Assembly: GCA_965243325.1 (NCBI GenBank)
Contig: CBDEUQ010000003.1
Span: forward strand, 1 to 64,000
Direction: 5' to 3'
DNA: 64,000 nucleotides
DNA from: JANQOH01 sp965243325
GTDB taxonomy: Bacteria > Pseudomonadota > Alphaproteobacteria > UBA7887
Part shown: piece by piece, positions 17,383 through 24,623 of the stretch
Position numbering within the stretch: the stretch's first letter is position 1
Layout of the letters: each line of letters begins with the position of its first letter
Made by a program: the position numbers and the translations under genes
The notes under the pieces: generated by a model
Databases searched by the model: none
Told to the model about the DNA's origin: nothing
Seen by the model: only the letters and a program-made list of their open reading frames with translations

Positions 17383-18518
17383 CCATATACTGTGGCGATC
17401 GGATGGCCATGGAGTGGAGGAAATGGGCGCGGCAACGCGGATAACGTGGACGGAGCACACGGCGGACGAGCTTCTCGATCTGGCGAGGGACTGCCGGGAT
17501 GCGAAGCAGGCCGCGCGGGCGCGGGCTGTGGCGATGATCATGGAGGGCGCGTCCCGCACGGAGGCGGCGCGGGCTCAGGGCATGGACCTTCAAATCCTGC
17601 GCGATTGGGTTCTGCGCTACGACGCGGAGGGCTTCGACGGCCTCGCGGACCGTCCGCGGGGCGGGAGCGAGAGCTGGCTGACGGAGGCGCAGATCGCCGA
17701 GGTGGGAGCGTGGATCGAGACGGGTCCCGATCTCGAGCGGGACGGCGTGACGCGCTGGCGGGTTCAGGACATCGTACGGAAGATCAGGGAGACCTTCGGG
17801 GTCGTCTATACGGAGAGTGGTGCCCGTATGGTGCTTCGAAGGGCGGGGTTTCGCTTTCTCACGGGACGGCCGATCCACCCCAAGGCCAACACAGGGCGGC
17901 AAAGGGCATTCGTGGCGGGCTTCGGGGCGCTGTTGACGTCGAAGCTCCGCCCGGAAGCGCTGGCGGGGCCGGTCGAGATCTGGTTCCAGGACGAAGCACG
18001 CGTCGGCCAGAGGGGGATGACGACGCGGGTCTGGGCGAACGGGAAACAGCGTCCGCGCATCGTGCGCGACCATCGCTACGGCTGCGTCTGGCTGTTCGGC
18101 GCCACGTGCGCGGAACGCGGCGTCGGCATCGCGCATGTGACGGAGCGGGCGAACACGACGTCGATGAACGCGCATCTGGCGGCGATCGGCGCGGCCGTGG
18201 CGCCGGGTGCGCACGCCGTCGTCGTCCTCGACGGCGCGGGGTGGCATCGCTCGGGCGACCTTGTCGTTCCCCGCAACCTCACGCTTGTGCAGCTGCCGCC
18301 CTACAGTCCGCAGCTCAATCCGATGGAGCAGATCGTTCTGTTCCTCAAATCGAACCGTTTCGCCAACCGTGTGTTCAAGGATGTCGCCGCCCTGAAGGAA
18401 GCTTGCCGGACGGCGTGGCAATGGCTGACCGACCAGTCCGACGTCATAACGAAGACGACCCGGCGCTCCTGGGCAGTAGCCCTGGGGCGCCCATAGGATT
18501 TGCGTTTGGTATAACTTC
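17383..18518 (+). mobile_element. IS630-family insertion sequence, apparently complete
   Basis: The element contains an intact transposase and ends near ATATACTGTGG on the left and GGTATAAC on the right. These ends form imperfect inverted repeats next to TA dinucleotides, the usual IS630 target. Exact ends are uncertain by several bases. On the left it abuts the decapitated integrase, and on the right it abuts a degenerate copy of an IS630 left end. Confidence 0.7.
17423..18496 (+). CDS. IS630-family transposase
   Basis: A 357-residue DDE transposase. ATG 17423 has GGAGTGGAGGAA directly upstream; an earlier GTG or ATG is not needed. The N-terminal helix-turn-helix region (ARARAVAMIMEGASRTEAAR) is followed by the catalytic segments FQDEARVGQRG, VVLDGAGWHRSGD and LPPYSPQLNPMEQI, which supply D, D and E. 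No frameshift is seen, so it may be active and able to mobilise the IS630 fragments nearby. Confidence 0.92.
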   Translation: MGAATRITWTEHTADELLDLARDCRDAKQAARARAVAMIMEGASRTEAARAQGMDLQILRDWVLRYDAEGFDGLADRPRGGSESWLTEAQIAEVGAWIETGPDLERDGVTRWRVQDIVRKIRETFGVVYTESGARMVLRRAGFRFLTGRPIHPKANTGRQRAFVAGFGALLTSKLRPEALAGPVEIWFQDEARVGQRGMTTRVWANGKQRPRIVRDHRYGCVWLFGATCAERGVGIAHVTERANTTSMNAHLAAIGAAVAPGAHAVVVLDGAGWHRSGDLVVPRNLTLVQLPPYSPQLNPMEQIVLFLKSNRFANRVFKDVAALKEACRTAWQWLTDQSDVITKTTRRSWAVALGRP

Positions 18519-18605
18519 GATATACTGTGGTGATGGAATCGCTACGGTTGGAGGACACTGTTGGTGGCGGCGACGCAAACAAGGTGGATGGAGCATACAG
18601 CCGCG
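18519..18605 (+). repeat. Degenerate left end of an IS630 element
   Basis: The sequence from GATATACTGTGGTGATGG onward aligns with the left end of the IS630 copy that begins near 17383. The alignment covers the terminal repeat, the GGAGGA ribosome binding site, the start codon and about 15 codons (MVAATQTRWMEHTAA versus MGAATRITWTEHTAD). The remainder of that second element is missing. The exported PASTA-type protein continues in frame from it. Confidence 0.7.
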
Positions 18606-19367
18606 CCACTTCTGCTTTCAGCATTCCTCTTGCTGTTCGCTCTCCCGATGTCCGCTCTCGCCAGCACTCTACCCAACTTCGAAGGCCGCCATTTTTCAGA
18701 GATCGTAGACAACCCCGAATCCCAAGGCATACACTTCGAAACCCACGAAATCGACTCTCCAAGACGTCGAGGGGAAGTTCTCTTGCAAATCCCCGCTCAA
18801 GGGTCGCAGCTTGGCACTAAACAGCGGGTGTATTTGCAGATCTCAGGGGGGACTACCGTACCTGATGTGCGTGGGTTCACGCAAATGGACGCTGAGACCC
18901 TATTGAATGGTGCTGAAATAGCTTCAGCCGCGGCCCACCGTCCACACCCTGAAATAAAGAAGGGCCTTGTTGCCAACCAGATACCGGAGCCTGGTACAAG
19001 AATAGACGCATCTCTCCACATGGTATTCCTCGATGTATCTGGCATTGAGCATGTAGTCATTCCCGCAATCACAAACACGGATAAATCCTCCATTATAGAC
19101 ACCCTCCAAGGATCCAAATTGCGCGTTTATTTTCAAGATGAAGACCGGCGGATGGGCCCGTACCACGGATATTATAAATGCTACGGCGGTACAATATGGA
19201 TGCCCTACGACCTAGGCTCTGAATATATCACCGTTTCTCCTCCCAGTAACACTCGCGTTCCCGCCGGTACTGAAGTAACAGTGACAATAACGAACCAAAT
19301 TTACGATTTTCCCGATTGTTCCTATAGGCCCGACCAAGAAACCTATTCTGGTGAGATGCCATATTGA
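18561..19367 (+). CDS. Exported PASTA-repeat protein with an IS630-derived 5' end
   Basis: A 268-residue protein starting at TTG 18561, with GGAGGA 5 bases upstream; ATG 18588 is an alternative. The first 15 residues derive from an IS630 transposase N-terminus. They run directly into a hydrophobic signal sequence (PLLLSAFLLLFALPMSALAS). A PASTA-like domain follows (VPDVRGFTQMDAETLLNGAE ... GLVANQIPEPGTRIDA, about residues 95-155). A second, more diverged one comes after it (VVIPAITNTDKSSIIDTLQG ... VPAGTEVTVTITN). PASTA domains bind peptidoglycan fragments. The gene is AT-rich relative to the genome. Function is unknown, and the promoter may also come from the insertion sequence. Confidence 0.7.
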   Translation: MVAATQTRWMEHTAAPLLLSAFLLLFALPMSALASTLPNFEGRHFSEIVDNPESQGIHFETHEIDSPRRRGEVLLQIPAQGSQLGTKQRVYLQISGGTTVPDVRGFTQMDAETLLNGAEIASAAAHRPHPEIKKGLVANQIPEPGTRIDASLHMVFLDVSGIEHVVIPAITNTDKSSIIDTLQGSKLRVYFQDEDRRMGPYHGYYKCYGGTIWMPYDLGSEYITVSPPSNTRVPAGTEVTVTITNQIYDFPDCSYRPDQETYSGEMPY

Positions 19368-19419
19368 TATTGAGCACGGATCATTATGAACTTATATTCT
19401 GATGAATCTGGAACAGTAG

Positions 19420-20060
19420 CCTTGGGCTGTGCCCAAACTGCGCCGGGGCGTTTTCGTGATGATGTCCAGCTCGTGGACCAGCTTTGGCCATGCCGGCCAA
19501 TAGTGGTCCTTGAGGGCAGCAATATTTCTAAACACCCAGTTGGCGACGCGGGGCTATTTCAAGAAGAGAATGATCTCCTCCATCGGATTGGGTTCTGGAC
19601 TGTCGGGCGGCCGCCACGCCGGAGTCAGGTTGCGGGGAACGACAAGGTCTCTCAACCGATGCCAACGCGCGCGCCGTCGGCGACGTCACGCTGTGCGCAC
19701 CTGACGCGACGGCCGAGCCGATCGCCGCCAAATGCTCGTCCATCGACACCATGTTCGCGCTCTCCGCCACGTGGGCGACCATGCTGGCACCAAACTCCGC
19801 GCACCTGGTGTCCCACTGCCGGACGCACCCGTAGCGATGGTCACGCAAGATGCGGGGAAGCCACTTGCCACTCGGACAAGCCGATGTCGTCGTGTTCTCC
19901 AAGGCGGCCCAATGGCGGAGTGCTTCCGGCTAGGTCGATGCCCCCACAACCCGCACCGATTGCTGCTGGCCGCAGGGGCAGTCATTGAGCGATTTTTGCA
20001 CCAGTCAGGAGATGGTGGCCTTCCACGGCGCACTGAAACGTGCTGCGTATGGTAGTGCAA
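19420..20060 (-). pseudogene. Decayed IS630 transposase fragment
   Basis: Read on the minus strand in several frames, this stretch matches the IS630 transposase at 17423-18496. Recognisable pieces are PRILRDHRYGCV, VSMDEHLAAIGSAVASGAHS, EPNPMEEIILFLK followed by a stop, and ITKTPRRS. Multiple frameshifts and stops make it inactive. It occupies nearly all the space between the PASTA-protein gene and the exported-protein gene at 20078, so no other gene is expected here. Confidence 0.8.
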
Positions 20061-20077
20061 CTCTCGAGAGGTTCGCG

Positions 20078-20746
20078 ATGACCACGTTCGCCAAAATCTT
20101 TTTTCCCGCATTCTTGCTTTGCGCCCTATACACAAACTATGCGAGCGCACAGACAGCTCTCAACGCTGAAGAAGTCATAAAGATTGCATCGCGGTTAGGT
20201 ATTAGCGCGGCTAAGGTTTGGCTGGAGCACGAGAATATTTCAGTTCCCCCATCCGATTTGCCGCTGACAGAGCAAAGCCTGAAAATTGAGACTGCTTTGA
20301 AGCAATACGAAGACATTCGGAACGGCTATTCCGGAATTTCCACCGCCTTAGCTGCAACACAGGTGGCGGCAGGTGCGGTTGTTGGAGGTGCAGTTCTCTA
20401 TGGAGGGCCACAAGCGATTGTAACCGTACCACTCACGTTGCTGGGAGCCAGTTCCATCGTCATTGATGACATGCTCAACTCTAAAGTGGAAGAACTCGGC
20501 AAAAAGCATGCTAGACTTCTATTATCTAGATTGAAAGAAGCCATAATTGATGAGGCTGGGGTAGATGATTGGGCGGATTTGGTAGGGAACAATTCCAGCA
20601 TTTTACAAGAGACGCTCGCTGAAACTAACGGGCTTTTGGTTGGGAATTATATACTTGACGGGCACGACCCCAATCCCCATATTGGTCTCAGTAGGGAGGC
20701 GAGACCATGGCGAAGGCACCGGGGCGGAACGAGCGGGAGGGGATGA
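20078..20746 (+). CDS. Exported glycine-rich hydrophobic protein, C-terminus replaced by IS1595
   Basis: ATG 20078 gives a signal peptide (TTFAKIFFPAFLLCALYTNY, cleavage near ASAQ). The mature protein has a charged helical region, a long glycine/alanine hydrophobic stretch (TQVAAGAVVGGAVLYGGPQA then IVTVPLTLLGASSIVI, about residues 90-130) that could insert into a membrane, and a charged helix. After about codon 203 (HIGL) the sequence enters the IS1595 element, so the last 18 residues are foreign. No family is recognised. It is AT-rich like the exported gene at 13907 and may be part of the same lost cargo. Confidence 0.6.
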   Translation: MTTFAKIFFPAFLLCALYTNYASAQTALNAEEVIKIASRLGISAAKVWLEHENISVPPSDLPLTEQSLKIETALKQYEDIRNGYSGISTALAATQVAAGAVVGGAVLYGGPQAIVTVPLTLLGASSIVIDDMLNSKVEELGKKHARLLLSRLKEAIIDEAGVDDWADLVGNNSSILQETLAETNGLLVGNYILDGHDPNPHIGLSREARPWRRHRGGTSGRG

Positions 20747-21114
20747 CGGTCAAGGAGCTTTTCGACCGCTTCCCCACGGATGAGGCGGCGCGTGAGTGGT
20801 TCGAGGCGCGCATCTGGGCGGACGGTCGGCACTGTCCGCACTGCGGTTCGACCGAGACCGTCAAGCACAGCCATGCGGGCGAGGCGCGGCCCTACCGCTG
20901 CAAGTCCTGCCACAAGTACTTCAGCGTCCGCGTCGGGACCGTCATGGAGCGGTCGAAGGTGAGCCTGCGGGATTGGGCGATTGCGATCTACCTGCACCTG
21001 ACGAGCCTGAAGGGCGTGTCCAGCATGAAGCTGCACCGGGATCTGGGGATCACGCAGAAGACGGCCTGGTTCCTGTTGCAGCGTATCCGCAAGGCGTTCG
21101 ACCGCGAGGTAACG

Positions 21115-22308
21115 TCAAGAGTTATGTGTCAGGGAGACGGGGGTGCTGATTCCCTGAGACTTGTTTTCGTGGATGAATACCGCGTAGAGGACGCGGTCCA
21201 TTGAGGTCCGGTCCTGGAAGGTTCCCATGGGCCGGGTTCGTCTGCGGACCTCCCGGAACCTTCGTTCGATGGCGTTGGTGGTCCTGACCCGCTTTCGCTC
21301 ATCGAGGGTCCGGTAGCGGAAGCAGGTGAGCAGCTCGTCGAGATCGCTGCGCAGGCAGGCGACGGCCTTGGGGTAGGTGCTTTGCCAGCGGTCGGCGAAG
21401 CGTCGGGCGGCGCTCTGGGCCTTGCGGCGGCTCTTTGCATTCATGACGGCGTGGACATCGGCCTTGACGGCCTCCTGGTCGGCCTTGCGGACCTTGTTGA
21501 GGATGTTGCGCATCTTGTGCGCCCAGCACCTCTGAACCGGGATGCCGGGATAGACGAACGGCAAGGCAGCCAGCAGGCCCTTGCCGCCATCGACGCAGAT
21601 CATCTCAAGGCCTTCGCCGGTGAGCCCGCGGTGGTACAGCCGGTTGAGGAACACTTCCCACTCGCGGGCGCCTTCGCTGACGGCGAGATGGAAGTCGATG
21701 ATCTCCTTCTTGCCGTCGGGGCGGATGCCGAGCGCCACCAGGACCGGCCTCCTGAGCGCGCCGGCGCCGGTCTTGCGGGCCAGCACCACGCCGTCGAGCA
21801 TCAGCGCCTTGTAGGCGTTCTTCAGCGGCCTGCGGTGGAAGGCCTCGACCGCCATGTCGAGCGTCTTGGAGACCCGGCTCACCGTCGCGGCCGAGACCGG
21901 GCGCCCGAGCAGGGCCAGCAGGACCTCGCCCACCTTGCGCGTCGAAAGCCCCAGCACGAAGCCGGCCAGGATGGCACGGTCGATCTCCGGCGCGCGCCTT
22001 GCGTAGCTCTTCACAACCCCGGTCGGGCAGAAGTGCCGGGTGCGCGGCACGTTGAGCTCGATGTCGCCGAGCTCGCTCAGCAGGCAGCGGCGGTAGGTCC
22101 CGTTGCGCCGGTCGCGCATCGCGCCGGCGTCGAGGTTGTCGAGCCAGCGATCCACCGCCTCGGCCATCCGGCCCTCGATGATCTCGGCCAGCGCCTGGCG
22201 GCCGAGCGGGCGGTAGCCCTCGCCCCAGTCCAGTCCGCCTGCCTGCATCTCCTTCACCACCTCAAAGGCCTGGGGTAGGCTCATGATCGTCGCAGCTTGC
22301 TGGGACAT
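21115..22308 (-). CDS. IS256-family transposase
   Basis: A 397-residue mutator-type transposase starting MSQQAATIMSLPQAFEVVKE. Family landmarks are the DDE residues in LMLDGVVLARKTG and MICVDGGKGLLAALP, the CWAHKMRNILNKV segment and the C-terminal TTNAIERRFREVRRRTR with its glutamate. No interruption is seen, so it may be active. Confidence 0.93.
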   Translation of the reverse strand: MSQQAATIMSLPQAFEVVKEMQAGGLDWGEGYRPLGRQALAEIIEGRMAEAVDRWLDNLDAGAMRDRRNGTYRRCLLSELGDIELNVPRTRHFCPTGVVKSYARRAPEIDRAILAGFVLGLSTRKVGEVLLALLGRPVSAATVSRVSKTLDMAVEAFHRRPLKNAYKALMLDGVVLARKTGAGALRRPVLVALGIRPDGKKEIIDFHLAVSEGAREWEVFLNRLYHRGLTGEGLEMICVDGGKGLLAALPFVYPGIPVQRCWAHKMRNILNKVRKADQEAVKADVHAVMNAKSRRKAQSAARRFADRWQSTYPKAVACLRSDLDELLTCFRYRTLDERKRVRTTNAIERRFREVRRRTRPMGTFQDRTSMDRVLYAVFIHENKSQGISTPVSLTHNS

Positions 22309-22377
22309 GCGGGGTGCTCCTGTTTGTGGTTGTCGTCACCACAGGGAGTACCCCCTTCCCACCTGACACATAAATTC
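21118..22377 (-). mobile_element. IS256-family insertion sequence
   Basis: The ends share TTATGTGTCAGG in inverted orientation (left about 21122-21134, right about 22362-22374). The flanks TAACGTCA (21110-21117) and TTACGTCA (22378-22385) look like an 8-base target duplication with one mismatch. With these ends the transposase stop codon falls in the flanking sequence, so the true boundary may be a few bases further out. The element interrupts IS1595. Confidence 0.7.
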
Positions 22378-23066
22378 TTACGTCACCGACCGCGATGACG
22401 AACCGCCGTTCGGCGGGCCGGTCGAGGTCGACGAGGCGTACTTCGGCGGGCTGCGCAAGAACATGCCGATGGAGAAACGGGCGGCGATGACGAGCCGGGG
22501 GACGGACGGCAAGACGGCGGTCGTGGGCGTCAAGGATCGGGCGAGCAACCGCGTGCGCGTCCGCGTCGTGACCGACACGACGGGCGCGACGCTGCAAGGC
22601 TTCGTGCGGGCGCACACGCTGCCGGGCGCGCGGGTGTTCACGGACGAAGCCAGCGCCTACGTCGGGCTGGGCCGCGACTTCGATCACGAGGCCGTCAACC
22701 ACGGCGTCGGCGAATACGTGCGCGGGATGGTCTCGACGAACGGGATGGAGTCGTTCTGGGCGGCGCTGCGACGCGCGTACAAGGGCGTCTACCACAAGAT
22801 CAGCCCGAAGCACCTTGGCCGCTACGTGGCCGACTTCGCCGCGCGGCACGGCATTCGCGGTCTCGATACGCTCGACCAAATGGGCGACCTGGCCGCCGGG
22901 ATGCGCGGCAAGCGGCTGACGTATCGCACGCTGATCGCGGACAACGGGCTGGCCAGCGGGGCGCGCGCGTAGGCCGGTTCGCCATGGGTTGCCGGGCCGT
23001 ATCCCGCACGTTCACGGGTGACACTCGATAGCGGCTGTGCTTCGCTTGGTGCGGGAGGACCACGCC

Positions 23067-24560
23067 ATGCAGCTTGACGCGCTCTATTACGGCGACTGCC
23101 TCGAATGGATGCGCGAATGGCCAGCCGAGTCGGTCGATCTGATCTATCTCGATCCGCCCTTCAAGTCGAACCAGGACTACAACGTCCTGTTCTCGCGCAT
23201 CGGGCATGACGACGCGGGCGTGCCGGCCCAATATCGCGCCTTCGAGGATACGTGGCACTGGGGAGATGAAGCCAGTGATCGGCTGGAGACGATTACCGGC
23301 GCGGTAGGCCGCCGGTCGAGCAAGGCCATAGAGGGTCTGCATATGGCGCTCGGCGACTGCGGGATGGTGGCCTATCTGACCTACATGGCAGAGCGCTTGG
23401 AGGCGATGCAGCGGCTCTTGAAGCCCAGCGGCTCGATCTATCTGCACTGCGATCCGACCGCCAGCCACTATTTGAAGTTCGTCATGGATGCGATTTTCGG
23501 GCAAAAGACGTTCCGAAACGAGATCGCATGGTGCTATAGAAAAATGCCAAACAAGATAAAGGGATGGCAAAAGAACCACGACGTTATCCTTTACTATTCG
23601 GAGGATAATTCGCAGTTTAATACGCTTCGTAGCGCGCCGACCAAGGGATCACAAAAGACATTCGAGAGCGCAGCCCGAAGAGGCTATAATGTAAATCTGT
23701 CAAAGCGCATGGCTACAGTCTTCGATTGGCAGAAATATCGCCGTGCCGTTGAGATTGGGGGCATCCCCAGCGACTTGAAGGCGGTGGAATTTTCTGGCGG
23801 CCGGCCGCCAATGCGTGATTGGTGGTCGGACATCAAAATACTTGGCGGCCCCAAAAACCGGGAACGCCTTGGCTACCCGACACAGAAGCCAGCGGCGCTG
23901 CTTGACCGCATCATTCGCGCGTCCAGCAACGAAGGCGACGTGATTCTCGACCCCTTTTGTGGCTGCGGCACGGCAATCGACTCCGCGCGGCGGCTTGGCC
24001 GACGATGGTTAGGGATCGACATATCGGCCTTCGCAATCGACATGATCCGCGAGAAACGCCTGAAGGATCGCCGCATCCCGGCCTATGGCATCCCGGCCGA
24101 CATGGAAGGCGCGCGGAAGCTGGCACAAGAGCGCCCCTTTGACTTCGAGACGTGGGCCGTGACACGCCTTCCCGGCTTCGCACCGAATGCCCGCCAGCGC
24201 GGCGACGGCGGCGTTGACGGTCGGGGCCGCATGGCCGTGAAGCCGGACGACGGCGATTCCGATCTCGCGTTGGCGCAAATCAAGGGCGGCGGCTTCAGCT
24301 TAAGCGCCTTGCGCGACTTCACCGGCGTCATGCGGCGCGACCGCGCAGCGCTCGGCTACTACATCACGCTGGACCGCGTAGGATCGCGCAACGCGCGCAC
24401 GGAAGCCTCGCTAATGGGCGACGTGCGGATCGGCGCATCGCGCTATCCCCGGCTCGGGCTATGGCCGATCAGCGACTACTTCGAGGGCCGACTCCCGACC
24501 ATGCCGCCCATGCGGAATCCCTACACCGGAAAGGCGATGGCGCAAGGCGAGTTGTTCTGA
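23067..24560 (+). CDS. DNA adenine methyltransferase fused to an Mrr-like nuclease domain
   Basis: A 497-residue protein. ATG 23067 has GGGAGG 8 bases upstream. The catalytic motif DPPF is at residues 29-32 and the SAM-binding DPFCGCGT at 295-302. This order (catalytic first, SAM-binding last) is the beta class, normally N6-adenine. After residue about 370 a second domain shows GDGGVDG (D380, D384) and AQIKGG (Q404, K406), the pattern of Mrr-type PD-(D/E)XK nucleases, then LRDFTGVMRRD. One chain could thus both modify and cut, or the second domain could be regulatory. No separate restriction gene is adjacent. It lies between IS1595 and the coiled-coil gene. Confidence 0.85.
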   Translation: MQLDALYYGDCLEWMREWPAESVDLIYLDPPFKSNQDYNVLFSRIGHDDAGVPAQYRAFEDTWHWGDEASDRLETITGAVGRRSSKAIEGLHMALGDCGMVAYLTYMAERLEAMQRLLKPSGSIYLHCDPTASHYLKFVMDAIFGQKTFRNEIAWCYRKMPNKIKGWQKNHDVILYYSEDNSQFNTLRSAPTKGSQKTFESAARRGYNVNLSKRMATVFDWQKYRRAVEIGGIPSDLKAVEFSGGRPPMRDWWSDIKILGGPKNRERLGYPTQKPAALLDRIIRASSNEGDVILDPFCGCGTAIDSARRLGRRWLGIDISAFAIDMIREKRLKDRRIPAYGIPADMEGARKLAQERPFDFETWAVTRLPGFAPNARQRGDGGVDGRGRMAVKPDDGDSDLALAQIKGGGFSLSALRDFTGVMRRDRAALGYYITLDRVGSRNARTEASLMGDVRIGASRYPRLGLWPISDYFEGRLPTMPPMRNPYTGKAMAQGELF

Positions 24561-24623
24561 ACGCTGGCCTGTCGGGCGGACGCTACGAGGGCCGGCAATG
24601 CCCGTCAAGTATATAATTCCCTT

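Larger units (their letters stand above)
20707..22972 (+). pseudogene. IS1595-family transposase split by an IS256 element
   Basis: The 5' part (20707 to about 21110) has the N-terminal zinc-ribbon of ISXO2-like transposases (CPHCGSTE ... YRCKSCHKYFSVRVGT) and the helical LGITQKTAWFLLQRIRKAF. The 3' part (about 22378 to 22972) resumes with GPVEVDEAYFGGLRKN, FTDEASAYVGL and the MESFWAALRRAYKGVYH catalytic region. The IS256 element lies between them. Joining the two parts across the apparent target duplication leaves them one base out of frame, so an additional indel is likely. It is inactive as it stands. Confidence 0.85.

Noticed and set aside
22973..23066. Terminal inverted repeats of the IS1595 element
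   Set aside because: I compared this right flank with the sequence before 20707 and found no convincing inverted match, so the element boundaries are left open.
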